NCBI RefSeq assembly: GCF_036429475.1
Contig: NZ_CP144125.1
Coordinates: 3,551,521 to 3,615,520 of the forward strand
Origin: Halalkalicoccus sp. CGA53
Lineage (GTDB): Archaea; Halobacteriota; Halobacteria; Halobacteriales; Halalkalicoccaceae
Length of the DNA stretch: 64,000 bases
Reading direction: 5' to 3'
The notes under the pieces were generated by a model. The model did no database searches. It saw nothing but the letters and a program-made list of their open reading frames with translations, and had not been told where the DNA came from. The stretch's first letter is position 1. Every line of letters starts with the position of its first letter. The translations under genes were made by a program, and so were the position numbers. Below are positions 8,629 through 16,456 of the stretch, one piece after another.

Positions 8629-9804
8629 ATGCGAGAGGCCTACCTCGTCGGCGCGGGCCAGTCCGACTTCGGCGCGTTCCCGGACGAGAGCTACCGGTCG
8701 CTGTTCCGCACGGCGTTCGAGGCGGCGATGGAGAGCGTCCCGAGGGGAATGGAGAGCGAGGCGATAGACGAGGCGACCGTCGGCACGCTCGGCGTCGGCG
8801 GCCGCCAGCTCGGCCTCCCGGGGCCGGCGGTCACCGAACACGTCGGTCTCGGCGGGGTACCGTGTACGAGGGTCGAGAACGCCTGTGCCGCGAGCGGGTT
8901 CGCGCTCCGGAGCGCGGTGCAGGCGATCCGCTCGGGGATGGCGGACGTGGTCCTCGCGGGCGGGTTCGAGGTGATGAGCGACACGAGCGCCGACGCGACG
9001 AAGTACTGGCTCGGGGTTTCCGGAGAAACGGAGTGGGAGCGGCTCTCGGGGACGACCTTCTCCGGGACGTACGCGCAGATGGCGAGCGCACACATGGAGC
9101 GCTACGGCACCACCGGAGAACAGCTCTCGCGGGTCGCGGTGAAGAACCACGCGAACGGGGCGAAGAACCCGCACGCACAGCTCGGCTTCGAGTGTACGCT
9201 CGAACAGGCCGAGTCCGCACCTGTCGTGGCCGACCCGCTGACCCTCTATCACTGCTGTCCGACCTCGGACGGGGCGGCGTGTGCGCTCGTCGCCAGCGAG
9301 GACGTCGTCGCCGAGTACACGGACGAGCCGATCCGGATCGCCGGCGTCGGCGCGGGCAGCGACCGTGTCGGGCTCTTCCAGCGCGAGAGCTATACGCGGG
9401 TTCCCGCGAGCGAGCGCGCCGCCGACGCCGCATACGAGATGGCGGGGATCGCGCCGAGTGACGTCGACTTCGCGGAGGTCCACGACTGCTTCGCCATCGC
9501 CGAACTGCTCGCCTACGAGGACCTCGGCTTCTGCGAGCGGGGGGAGGCCGGCTCGTTGATCGAGTCGGGAGCAACGGAGCGGGAGGGAGAGCTCCCGGTC
9601 AACACGTCCGGGGGGCTGAAGTCGAAGGGCCACCCGATCGGTGCGACCGGGGCGGGCCAGGTGGTCGAGGCGTTCAAACAGCTCTCCGGCGAGGCGGGCG
9701 AGCGACAGGTAGAGGACGCGCGGCGGGGGCTGACGCACAACGTCGGCGGGAGCGGCGGGGCGGCGGTCGTCCACGTCTTCGAGCGCGAGGAGGTTCGGGC
9801 ATGA
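8629..9804 (+). CDS. Thiolase / acetyl-CoA C-acyltransferase family protein
   Basis: A 391-residue thiolase of the SCP-x-like branch. The nucleophile Cys86 sits in VENACAASGFALRSA. The EVHDCFAIAELLAYEDLGF region and SKGHPIGATGAGQVVEA carry the expected second-half residues, and HNVGGSGGAAVVHVF closes the fold. It probably makes or cleaves a 3-oxoacyl-CoA. It overlaps the next gene by ATGA. That gene is a synthase-like protein fused to a DUF35-type zinc ribbon, the usual partner of this thiolase branch, so the two products probably form one complex. Confidence 0.88.
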   Translation: MREAYLVGAGQSDFGAFPDESYRSLFRTAFEAAMESVPRGMESEAIDEATVGTLGVGGRQLGLPGPAVTEHVGLGGVPCTRVENACAASGFALRSAVQAIRSGMADVVLAGGFEVMSDTSADATKYWLGVSGETEWERLSGTTFSGTYAQMASAHMERYGTTGEQLSRVAVKNHANGAKNPHAQLGFECTLEQAESAPVVADPLTLYHCCPTSDGAACALVASEDVVAEYTDEPIRIAGVGAGSDRVGLFQRESYTRVPASERAADAAYEMAGIAPSDVDFAEVHDCFAIAELLAYEDLGFCERGEAGSLIESGATEREGELPVNTSGGLKSKGHPIGATGAGQVVEAFKQLSGEAGERQVEDARRGLTHNVGGSGGAAVVHVFEREEVRA

Positions 9805-11216
9805 CCGGGGTCCTCTCGATCGGGGCGTACGCACCGCGGGGCAGGATCACGGCCGAGGCGATCGCCGACGCCTGGGGTCGGTTCCAGGGATCGGGGATAG
9901 ACGAGAAGGCGGTCCCGGCGGCCGACGAGGACGCGCTGACGATGGCGTACGAGGCGGGCGCGCGAGCGCTCGACGCCGGTGAGATCGAGAGGAGAGAGGT
10001 CGACTGGCTCGGCTTCGCGAGCACGACGCCGCCGCTCGCCGAGGAGGACCTCTCGGTTCGCCTCGGTGCGATGCTCGGACTCGAGGAGAAGGTATCGGCC
10101 AACGTCTTCACCGGGAGCACACGCGCCGGGACGCGGGCGCTCTTCGCGGCGATGGACGCGACCGAGGCCGGGAGCGAACGGGCGCTCGTCGTCGCGGCCG
10201 ACGCACCGCGCGGCGATCCCGATACCTCGATCGACCACGCGGCCGGCGCCGGTGCGGCGGCGTTCGTCATCGCGCCGACCGGTCCGGCACGGATCGTCGA
10301 CCGGACGGAGTTCTCTCGGCCGTACCCCGGAACCCGGTTCCGGGAGACCGGGTCCGAGACGACCGAGGGCCTCGGCGTGACGAGCTACGACCGACGGGCG
10401 TTCTCGGAGACGGTCGGCGGTGCGGTCGACGGTCTGGAGGGCGATTCCGGACCCGTTGCGGTCGCGATCCAGGCACCGGACGGCACACTCCCGTACAGGG
10501 TGACGGACCGGATCGACGTGGAGGCCGAGGCGATCCAGCGGTGTGCGACGGTCCACGACCTCGGCGACACGGGTGCCGCGAGCGTCCCGCTCTCGGTCGC
10601 CCGCGCGCTCGCTGCGGGTGAGGAGTCGACCCTCGCGGTCTCGTACGGCAGCGGGGCCGGAGCGGACGCGTTCGACGTCGAGTGTGACGGGACGGTCCCG
10701 ACCTCGCTCGATCTGGACGGGGAGCGAACGATGAGCTACGCCGAGTACCTCCGGGCGCGGGGGGCGGTCACGTCGGGCCCCCCCGACGGCGGCGGCGCGT
10801 ACGTGAGCGTTCCGACCTGGCAGCGGTCGATCCCCCAGCGCTACCGTCTCGAGGCCGGTCGCTGTCTCGACTGCTCGGACCTCGCGTTCCCCCCGGAGGG
10901 CGCCTGTCCGTCGTGTGGGTCGCTCGCCGACTACGAGCGGGTCGAACTCGACTCTAGAGGGACGATCGAGGCGGTGACGACCATCTCGGCCGGCGGCGCA
11001 CCCCCTGAGTTCGCCGAGCAGCAGGCACGCTCCGGGGACTACGCGGCGGCGATCGTCGCGCTCGAATCGGGTGGGGAAACCGTGAGCGCGCCGATGATGG
11101 GCTGTGCCGAGTGCGAGGGATTCGCCGTCGACGACCGCGTCGAGACGACGATCCGCCGACTCTACACCCAGGAGGGTGTCACGCGCTACGCCCGGAAGAT
11201 CCGCCCGGCGGAGTGA
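9801..11216 (+). CDS. KAS III/HMG-CoA synthase-like protein fused to a DUF35 zinc-ribbon/OB domain
   Basis: A 471-residue protein. Residues 1 to about 330 have the thiolase-fold layout of HMG-CoA synthase or 3-oxoacyl-ACP synthase III (LSIGAYAPRGRITAEAIADA, then DWLGFASTTPPLAEE). About residues 350-470 are a rubredoxin-like zinc ribbon (CLDCSDLAFPPEGACPSCGS) plus an OB-fold. Where the nucleophile Cys is expected, the sequence is ANVFTGSTRAGT, with no cysteine, so condensing activity is doubtful. The chain may act as a scaffold or acyl-CoA feeder for the thiolase it overlaps by four bases (inference). Confidence 0.75.
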   Translation: MTGVLSIGAYAPRGRITAEAIADAWGRFQGSGIDEKAVPAADEDALTMAYEAGARALDAGEIERREVDWLGFASTTPPLAEEDLSVRLGAMLGLEEKVSANVFTGSTRAGTRALFAAMDATEAGSERALVVAADAPRGDPDTSIDHAAGAGAAAFVIAPTGPARIVDRTEFSRPYPGTRFRETGSETTEGLGVTSYDRRAFSETVGGAVDGLEGDSGPVAVAIQAPDGTLPYRVTDRIDVEAEAIQRCATVHDLGDTGAASVPLSVARALAAGEESTLAVSYGSGAGADAFDVECDGTVPTSLDLDGERTMSYAEYLRARGAVTSGPPDGGGAYVSVPTWQRSIPQRYRLEAGRCLDCSDLAFPPEGACPSCGSLADYERVELDSRGTIEAVTTISAGGAPPEFAEQQARSGDYAAAIVALESGGETVSAPMMGCAECEGFAVDDRVETTIRRLYTQEGVTRYARKIRPAE

Positions 11217-11217
11217 G

Positions 11218-12228
11218 CTACCGTTCGGGGAGCCGTCCGGTCAGCGCCTCGCTCGCGGGTGCGACCTGGATGGAGGTCCCGAGCCCCTCCTCGACAGCCT
11301 TCTCGTAAAGCAGGTATCCGCCGGCGACGGTCTCGATGCCGGTGCCGCCGCTGTCGAAGACCGTGATCTCCTCGTCGCTCGTCCGGCCGGGTTCGACGCC
11401 CGCGACGACCTCGCCGAGTTCCGCGTGGACGTGATCCTCGTCCACGACGCCGGCGTCCATCGCCGCGAGGAACGATCCGGCGTCGATCGTCGCGCGCTCT
11501 CTCAGGTCGGGGACGTAGACGGAGCGCTCGATCGTCCGGACGTCGAGTTCGGTCTTCCCGGGCGTGTACTGGCCCATCGCGGTGACGTGTGTCCCTGGAT
11601 CGAGCACCTCGCCGTCGAACACCGGATCGCTCGCCGTCGTCGCGGTGATCACGACGTCGGCGCCCGATACGGCCTCCTCGCTCGATTCGACGGCGTGAAC
11701 GGAGGCGTCGAGCAGCGCGTCGAACTCGTCGGCGAACGCCTCGCGGTTCTCCTCGGTCGACGAGAAGACGCGGACCTCCTCGAACTCGCGCACCGTGGCC
11801 GTCGTGTGGAGCTGTCCGCGGGCCTGCGAGCCGCTGCCGATCACCGCGAGCGTTTTCGAATCCCTGCGGGCGAGCGCGTCGACCGCGACTGCGCCCGCCG
11901 CGCCGGTCTTGAAGGGGTTCATGCTCGCGCCGTCGATCACCGCGAGCGGCTCGCCGCTCTCGGCGTCGAAGAGAGGGGTGAGGAACCAGGCGTCACGCGC
12001 GCCGAAGCCGGCTGAGTAGGTGTACCCTCCCATCGCTCCCGTCTCCGGGAGGATCGCCGCGTAGCTGTTGAGGATCCCCTTCGGGTCGTCCCCGAAGAAC
12101 TTCTGGCGTGGGTGGGCGGCCGCGCCCTCGCCGCGCTGGCGGTAGCCCTCGCGGACGGCCTCGACGTACTCGGCGGGGCTCGCGAGCCCCGCCACCTCCT
12201 CGCTCGTGAGATACAGCGCGTCTGTCAT
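11218..12228 (-). CDS. Ornithine cyclodeaminase / mu-crystallin family protein
   Basis: A 336-residue protein. It shows KTGAAGAVAVDALARRDSKT, an NAD(P)-binding TLAVIGSGSQARGQL at about residue 130, VFSSTEENREAFADEF, and late EITVFDSGGTGIETVA. Members of this family are NAD-dependent cyclodeaminases, alanine dehydrogenases, or reductases of cyclic imino acids, so the name does not fix the reaction. The ATG at 12228 (MTDALYLTSEEV) is chosen over a longer frame. It ends one base from the stop of the convergent thiolase-like operon. Confidence 0.85.
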   Translation of the reverse strand: MTDALYLTSEEVAGLASPAEYVEAVREGYRQRGEGAAAHPRQKFFGDDPKGILNSYAAILPETGAMGGYTYSAGFGARDAWFLTPLFDAESGEPLAVIDGASMNPFKTGAAGAVAVDALARRDSKTLAVIGSGSQARGQLHTTATVREFEEVRVFSSTEENREAFADEFDALLDASVHAVESSEEAVSGADVVITATTASDPVFDGEVLDPGTHVTAMGQYTPGKTELDVRTIERSVYVPDLRERATIDAGSFLAAMDAGVVDEDHVHAELGEVVAGVEPGRTSDEEITVFDSGGTGIETVAGGYLLYEKAVEEGLGTSIQVAPASEALTGRLPER

Positions 12229-12305
12229 CGGTCGACACTCGTCGTCCGGGGTCAAAAAGCCGGGTGAACCGGCCGACTCCGCCGTTCGGAGTTCCTCGAA
12301 GCCGA

Positions 12306-13585
12306 TCAGGAGACGCGGTGTTCCTCGACGACGTCCCAGTCGACGTCTATCCCGAGCCCCGGCGTGTCCGGTACCTCGATCCGGCCCTCGTCGATGAGCG
12401 GCTCGTCGCACACGACGAGGTCCTCCCACCACGGGACGTCCCGTGCGTGGAACTCGAGGGCGAGGAAGTTCGCGGTCGCCGCGCCGACGTCGACGCCCGC
12501 CATCGTCGCCACCGGGCTCCCGATGTTGTGCGGCGCGAGCGTCACGTACTACGTCTCCGCCAGCTCCGCGATCTTCTTCGTCTCGGCGATCCCGCCGGTC
12601 TTCGAAATATCGGGGGCGACGAACGCGGTCGCCTGCTCCTCGAGGAGGTCGCGGAAGCCGTGACGGCCGTAGCGTTCTCCCCGGTGAGGATCGGCTGGTC
12701 GACCCGTCGGTTCAGCTCCGCCATCGCCGCCGTGTTCTCCGGCGGGAACGGGTCCTCGATCCACGCGAGGTCGTAGGGGGAGAGGACGTCACAGAGCGCC
12801 TCGGCCGCCTCGAGCCCGAAATTCCAGTGGAGATCGACCGCGACCTCCGCCCCGTCGCCGATCTCGTCTGTCACCGCCTCGACGAGGCTCCGTTTGTGCT
12901 CGAGTTCGGGTCCGTCGAGGTGCCGCGAGAGGGTGTCGATCTCGCGGCCCGAGGGGACGTCGAGGTCGAACTTCACGATCTCGAAGCCGTCGTCGACCGC
13001 CGCTCGGGCCGCCCTCGTGTACGCCTCCGGCTCGTAGGTCCCCGTCGGCTGCTCGGAGAGCGCGGCGTCGACCATCCCCTCGCCCGCGTGGCAGTCGGCG
13101 TAGATCCGGACCTCCTCGCGGATCTTCCCGCCCAGTAGCTGGTAGACCGGCTGCTCGAGGAGTTTCCCCGCGGCGTCCCAGAGCGCCAGTTAGACGCCGC
13201 TGATCGCGATCGTCCCGATCCCCTGCTGGGAGCCACGCCCCGAGAGGCTCTCGCGCATGAGGTGGTAGAGCCGCTCGACATCGAGTGGGTTCTCGCCACG
13301 GAGCACGGGTCGAAGGTAGTCGGTGATCACCTCGTGGACGCCCGGCGAGGGATAGGCCTCGCCGACCCCGGTCACCCCGGCGTCGGTCTCCACCCGCACG
13401 ATCGTCCACGGGAAGTTGCCGTCGACGACCACGGTCTCGAGGTCGGTGATCGCGGGGACGTCCGTCGAGCGCTTCGGCGTCTCGTCGAACTTCGGCCACA
13501 TCGTCGTCGCGAGCCGTGCCGCGAAGTCGGAGTACAACCTCCCGACTCGCGCGAGCGGAGTATCGATCCCGGGGTCGACCGTCAC
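12306..13585 (-). pseudogene. Broken mandelate racemase/muconate lactonizing enzyme-like gene
   Basis: Nearly the whole enolase-superfamily protein can be read, but in pieces. The N-terminal part (GNFPWTIVRVETDAGVTGVG, YPSPGVHEVITDYLRPVLRG) runs to a TAA at 13190-13192 within GV-stop-LALWDAAGK. It resumes in the same frame with EVAVDLHWNFG, WIEDPFPPEN and PILTGENATAVTA. The frame shifts near 12665 (DLLEEQATAFVAPDISKTGG), meets TAG at 12549-12551, and continues through VDVGAATANFLALEFHARDV to a stop at 12306. Two nonsense codons and one frameshift mean it is dead. Catalytic acids are still readable, so decay is recent. Confidence 0.9.
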
Positions 13586-13673
13586 GGCTCGACCGACGCC
13601 CCGCCGTGATCCCCGATCGAAGCGCGTCCCCGCCACCACAACCTATTCGTACGCCCTCCGCATCGGATGGGAC

Positions 13674-13859
13674 ATGACCTGCCCGTACCTCTCGTACCGC
13701 GACTCGGACGGCGAGACGAGCTTCGACACCGAACGAGCCTACTGCGAGGTGATCGAGGGATTCGTCTCGCCGATGCGTGCAGACGTCTGCAACGACCGTG
13801 GCGAACTCTCTCACGAGGCCGACTGCGAGTTCTACCGCGCAGAAGAGGGTCTCGACTGA
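13674..13859 (+). CDS. Small four-cysteine haloarchaeal protein
   Basis: A 61-residue protein starting MTCPYLSYRDSDG. Cysteines at residues 3, 24, 39 and 51, with His47 close to the last, suggest a small metal-binding fold, although the spacing is wide and no standard CxxC pair is present. An ATTCG-type TATA segment lies about 30 bases before the ATG. It follows the pseudogene on the opposite strand. I recognise it only as the kind of short cysteine-containing protein common in haloarchaea; function unknown. Confidence 0.7.
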   Translation: MTCPYLSYRDSDGETSFDTERAYCEVIEGFVSPMRADVCNDRGELSHEADCEFYRAEEGLD

Positions 13860-13892
13860 TCGGAGACGGCAAGCCGGCGTACGCCGGACGGA

Positions 13893-14735
13893 TCAGCCCG
13901 ACATCCCGAGGATCTCGCGCGCCTCCGCCGGCGTCGCGAGCTCTCGGTCGAGTTCGTCGGCGATCCTCGCCGTTCGGCCGACCAGCTGTGCGTTGCTCTC
14001 TGCGGGCTCGCCACGTCGGTAGTAGAGGTTGTCCTCCATGCCGATCCGGACGTGGCCGCCGGTCACGATCCCCATCGTCGTCAGCGGGAGCTGGTGGGGC
14101 CCGATCGCGAGCACGTTGAAGATCGAGTTCTCGGGGAGCTCGCCGATCATGTTCACCACGTTCGCCGGGGTCGGCCGCGTGAGCGTTCCCGGCCCGAAGA
14201 TCAGGTTGATGTAGTAGGGCTCGTCGACCAGTCCCGTCTCGATCAGCCGGTAGACCTCGTTCAGGTGGCCGTTGTTGAACACCTCCATCTCGGGTTTGAT
14301 CCCCTCCTCCTGCATCTCTCGAGCGAGCGTCTCGATCTGGTAGCGGGTGTTCTCGGCCGTGAGGTGCTGGTACCGGTTCATCGGCCCCATGTCGAGCGAG
14401 GCCATCTCGGGTACCGGGTCGGTCCGGATCCCCTTTATCCGCTCTTCGAGCGGGAGGCCGGTCCCCCCGGTCGTGTTCTGGATGACGACGTCCTCACAGG
14501 CATCGCGGACGGCGTCGTTGATCTCCTGGAGGCGGTCGGCGCTGCGCTCGCCGCGTTCGTCCCGCCCGTGGAGGTGGACGATCGACGCGCCGAGTTCCTC
14601 GCACTCGCGGGCCGCCTCGGCGATCTCATCGGGCTGTTCCGGGATGTTCGGGTTCGCTTCCTTGCCCTGGACGCCGCCGGTCGTCGGCACCGTCAGGATC
14701 AGTTTCTCCCCGTCGAGGTACTGCTGGTAGCTCAT
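13893..14735 (-). CDS. BKACE family beta-keto acid cleavage enzyme (DUF849)
   Basis: A 280-residue TIM-barrel protein of the 3-keto-5-aminohexanoate cleavage enzyme family, which uses acetyl-CoA and zinc to split beta-keto acids into acetoacetyl-CoA plus a shorter CoA ester or acid. Family marks are LILTVPTTGG at the start, the zinc motif GASIVHLHGRDERGE, VIQNTTGGTG, a MEVFNNGHLNEV stretch, and GGHVRIGMEDNLYYRRGE near the end. The start is 61 bases from that of a divergent 3-hydroxyacyl-CoA dehydrogenase, an arrangement that recalls carnitine-type catabolism (inference). Confidence 0.9.
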   Translation of the reverse strand: MSYQQYLDGEKLILTVPTTGGVQGKEANPNIPEQPDEIAEAARECEELGASIVHLHGRDERGERSADRLQEINDAVRDACEDVVIQNTTGGTGLPLEERIKGIRTDPVPEMASLDMGPMNRYQHLTAENTRYQIETLAREMQEEGIKPEMEVFNNGHLNEVYRLIETGLVDEPYYINLIFGPGTLTRPTPANVVNMIGELPENSIFNVLAIGPHQLPLTTMGIVTGGHVRIGMEDNLYYRRGEPAESNAQLVGRTARIADELDRELATPAEAREILGMSG

Positions 14736-14796
14736 CTACCCGTTCGAACAGAGCCCACCGGGAAAACGTTATCCACCGCGGGCGAGAGCTGAGACC

Positions 14797-15801
14797 ATGA
14801 CGGACGCCCACTCCGGAGACGACCACGAGCCAGCAGCGTCGCCCGCGGTCGTCGGTGCGGGAACGATGGGTCACGCGATCGCCGTCGCGTGTGCCGCCGG
14901 CGGTCACGGGACGACGCTATTCGATGTCTCCGAGCCAGCCATCGAGACCGCCCGCGAGCGCGTCGACACGGCCGCACGGGCGATCGCCGACCACGGCGCT
15001 CGCGGGATCGAAGCGCCCGGGGAGATCACCGACCGGATCGAGTACGTCACCCGTATCGAGGAGGCCGTCGACGGCGCGGGGATCGTGATCGAGGCGGTGC
15101 CCGAAGAGCGCGAGACGAAACGCGAGGCGTTCGAGCTGATCGACCGACACGCACCGGACGGGGCGGTCCTCGCGACCAACACCTCCTCGTTCTCGATCGA
15201 CGAGCTCGCGGCGTTCGTCGACGACCCGACCCGGTTCTGTGGGACCCACTGGTTCCACCCGGCACACGTCGTCCCGGGCGTCGAGGTGGTGCCGGGCGAA
15301 CGGACCACCGGGGAGACCCTCGAACGCGCCAGCTGGTTCCTCGACTCGATCGGGAAGGACCCGGTCGTCCTGCGGAGGGATATCCCGGGGTTCGTCGCCA
15401 ACCGGATCCAGTCCGCGATGGCCCACGAGGCATGGGCGCTCCTCGGCGCGGACGTCGCGAACGCCGAGGAGATCGACCGGATCGTGAAGGGGACGTTCGG
15501 CTACCGGCTGCCCGTCCTGGGGGTGTTCGAGAAGGCGGACAGATCGGGCCTCGACGTCCACCACACCGTGCTCTCCGAACTGCTCCCCGACCTCGATCGG
15601 GGGACGACCCCCCCGGAACCGCTCTCGGAACTCGTCGCGTCGGGACGGCTGGGCGAGAAGACCGGACGCGGCGTCTACGATTGGTCCGCGTCCGATCCCG
15701 ACGGGGCCGACGACGACCGTATCCGTCGGCTGCTCGACCTCTCGAGCGTCTACGAGAGCGCCGCCGACGAGTCGGTTGCGACGAGCCGCGAGCACACATA
15801 A
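14797..15801 (+). CDS. 3-hydroxyacyl-CoA dehydrogenase family protein
   Basis: A 334-residue protein with a Rossmann NAD site AVVGAGTMGHAIAVACAAGG, VIEAVPEERETKREAFE, the catalytic region LATNTSSFSIDELA, and the His of THWFHPAHVVPGVEVV. The C-terminal domain starts at about DIPGFVANRIQSAMAHEA and ends in GEKTGRGVYDW. It is slightly longer than a minimal 3HCDH because of acidic ends. L-carnitine dehydrogenases belong to this same family and pair with BKACE enzymes, so either 3-hydroxybutyryl-CoA or a free 3-hydroxy acid may be the substrate. Confidence 0.88.
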   Translation: MTDAHSGDDHEPAASPAVVGAGTMGHAIAVACAAGGHGTTLFDVSEPAIETARERVDTAARAIADHGARGIEAPGEITDRIEYVTRIEEAVDGAGIVIEAVPEERETKREAFELIDRHAPDGAVLATNTSSFSIDELAAFVDDPTRFCGTHWFHPAHVVPGVEVVPGERTTGETLERASWFLDSIGKDPVVLRRDIPGFVANRIQSAMAHEAWALLGADVANAEEIDRIVKGTFGYRLPVLGVFEKADRSGLDVHHTVLSELLPDLDRGTTPPEPLSELVASGRLGEKTGRGVYDWSASDPDGADDDRIRRLLDLSSVYESAADESVATSREHT

Positions 15802-15832
15802 CTATCCCCACACGCGCTGTAACCGGAGCCGC

Positions 15833-16270
15833 ATGTACCACGTCGTGGTTCCGATCGACGGCGAGAGGGAGCGAGCGGAGAACGCCACGGACTATCTGAT
15901 CGGCCTGATCGACGACGAGGGGCTGCTCGACGATCCGGGACACGTCACGGTCTCGCTGGTGAACGTGTTCAAGGAGTTCAGGGCGGTCGACGAGGGCGGG
16001 AACGTACGTTCGGACGACCTCTACGACGAGACGGCGGTCCCCGACTCGGTCACCGAAGCGAGAGCGCGCCTCGAAGCCGCCGGGTTCGACGTCGACCTCG
16101 TCAGGCGACACGGCGATCCCGCCGAGGAGATCCTCGAGTACGTCGAGGCGGTCGACGCGGACGCGATCGTCGTCCCGGCGAGGAAACGCTCCACGGTCGG
16201 GAAGGCGGTGTTCGGGAGCGTCGCTCAGGAGGTGATCCTCGGCTCCGAACGCCCCGTCACGGTCGTGTGA
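15833..16270 (+). CDS. Universal stress protein (UspA family)
   Basis: A 145-residue protein beginning MYHVVVPIDGERERA, a Usp strand 1 with the nucleotide-contact Asp. It continues to HGDPAEEILEYVEAVDADAI and ends RSTVGKAVFGSVAQEVI followed by RPVTVV, the usual Usp C-terminus with a modified glycine loop. Usp proteins bind ATP or act as stress chaperones. The ATG at 15833 is preferred over an upstream in-frame ATG at 15776, which lies inside the preceding gene. It is convergent with the TRAP permease gene across copy C of the palindromic element. Confidence 0.85.
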   Translation: MYHVVVPIDGERERAENATDYLIGLIDDEGLLDDPGHVTVSLVNVFKEFRAVDEGGNVRSDDLYDETAVPDSVTEARARLEAAGFDVDLVRRHGDPAEEILEYVEAVDADAIVVPARKRSTVGKAVFGSVAQEVILGSERPVTVV

Positions 16271-16372
16271 GCCGGGGAATACTGTCGAAACCCGACACCG
16301 GGCCACTGGTAGTCGAAAGGTCATCCGATCGCAAACGCCGGGCGGGTACGGACGGCTCCGGCCGAGGGCGTC

Positions 16373-16456
16373 ATACGGACTGCTGTCCGTCCGTACCGCT
16401 CAGACGGGTGCCCGTCTCTCGGTCCGAGCGGTAAACAGTTACAGCAGTCCGTATCA
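16373..16456. repeat. Palindromic intergenic element, copy C
   Basis: Perfect 14-bp outer arms ATACGGACTGCTGT (16373-16386) and reverse complement (16441-16454). A second perfect stem TACCGCTC/GAGCGGTA and a tip hairpin AGACGGG-TG-CCCGTCT stack inside it. The closing TATCA provides the TGA stop (16454-16456, minus strand) of the TRAP permease gene. It sits between convergent genes and could work as a two-sided terminator or 3-prime RNA structure. Confidence 0.85.

Noticed and set aside
16373-16456. The palindromic elements considered as insertion sequences or CRISPR repeats
   Set aside because: No transposase frame fits in 80 bp, copies are dispersed and variable, and there is no spacer-repeat array. 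A non-autonomous mobile origin remains open.
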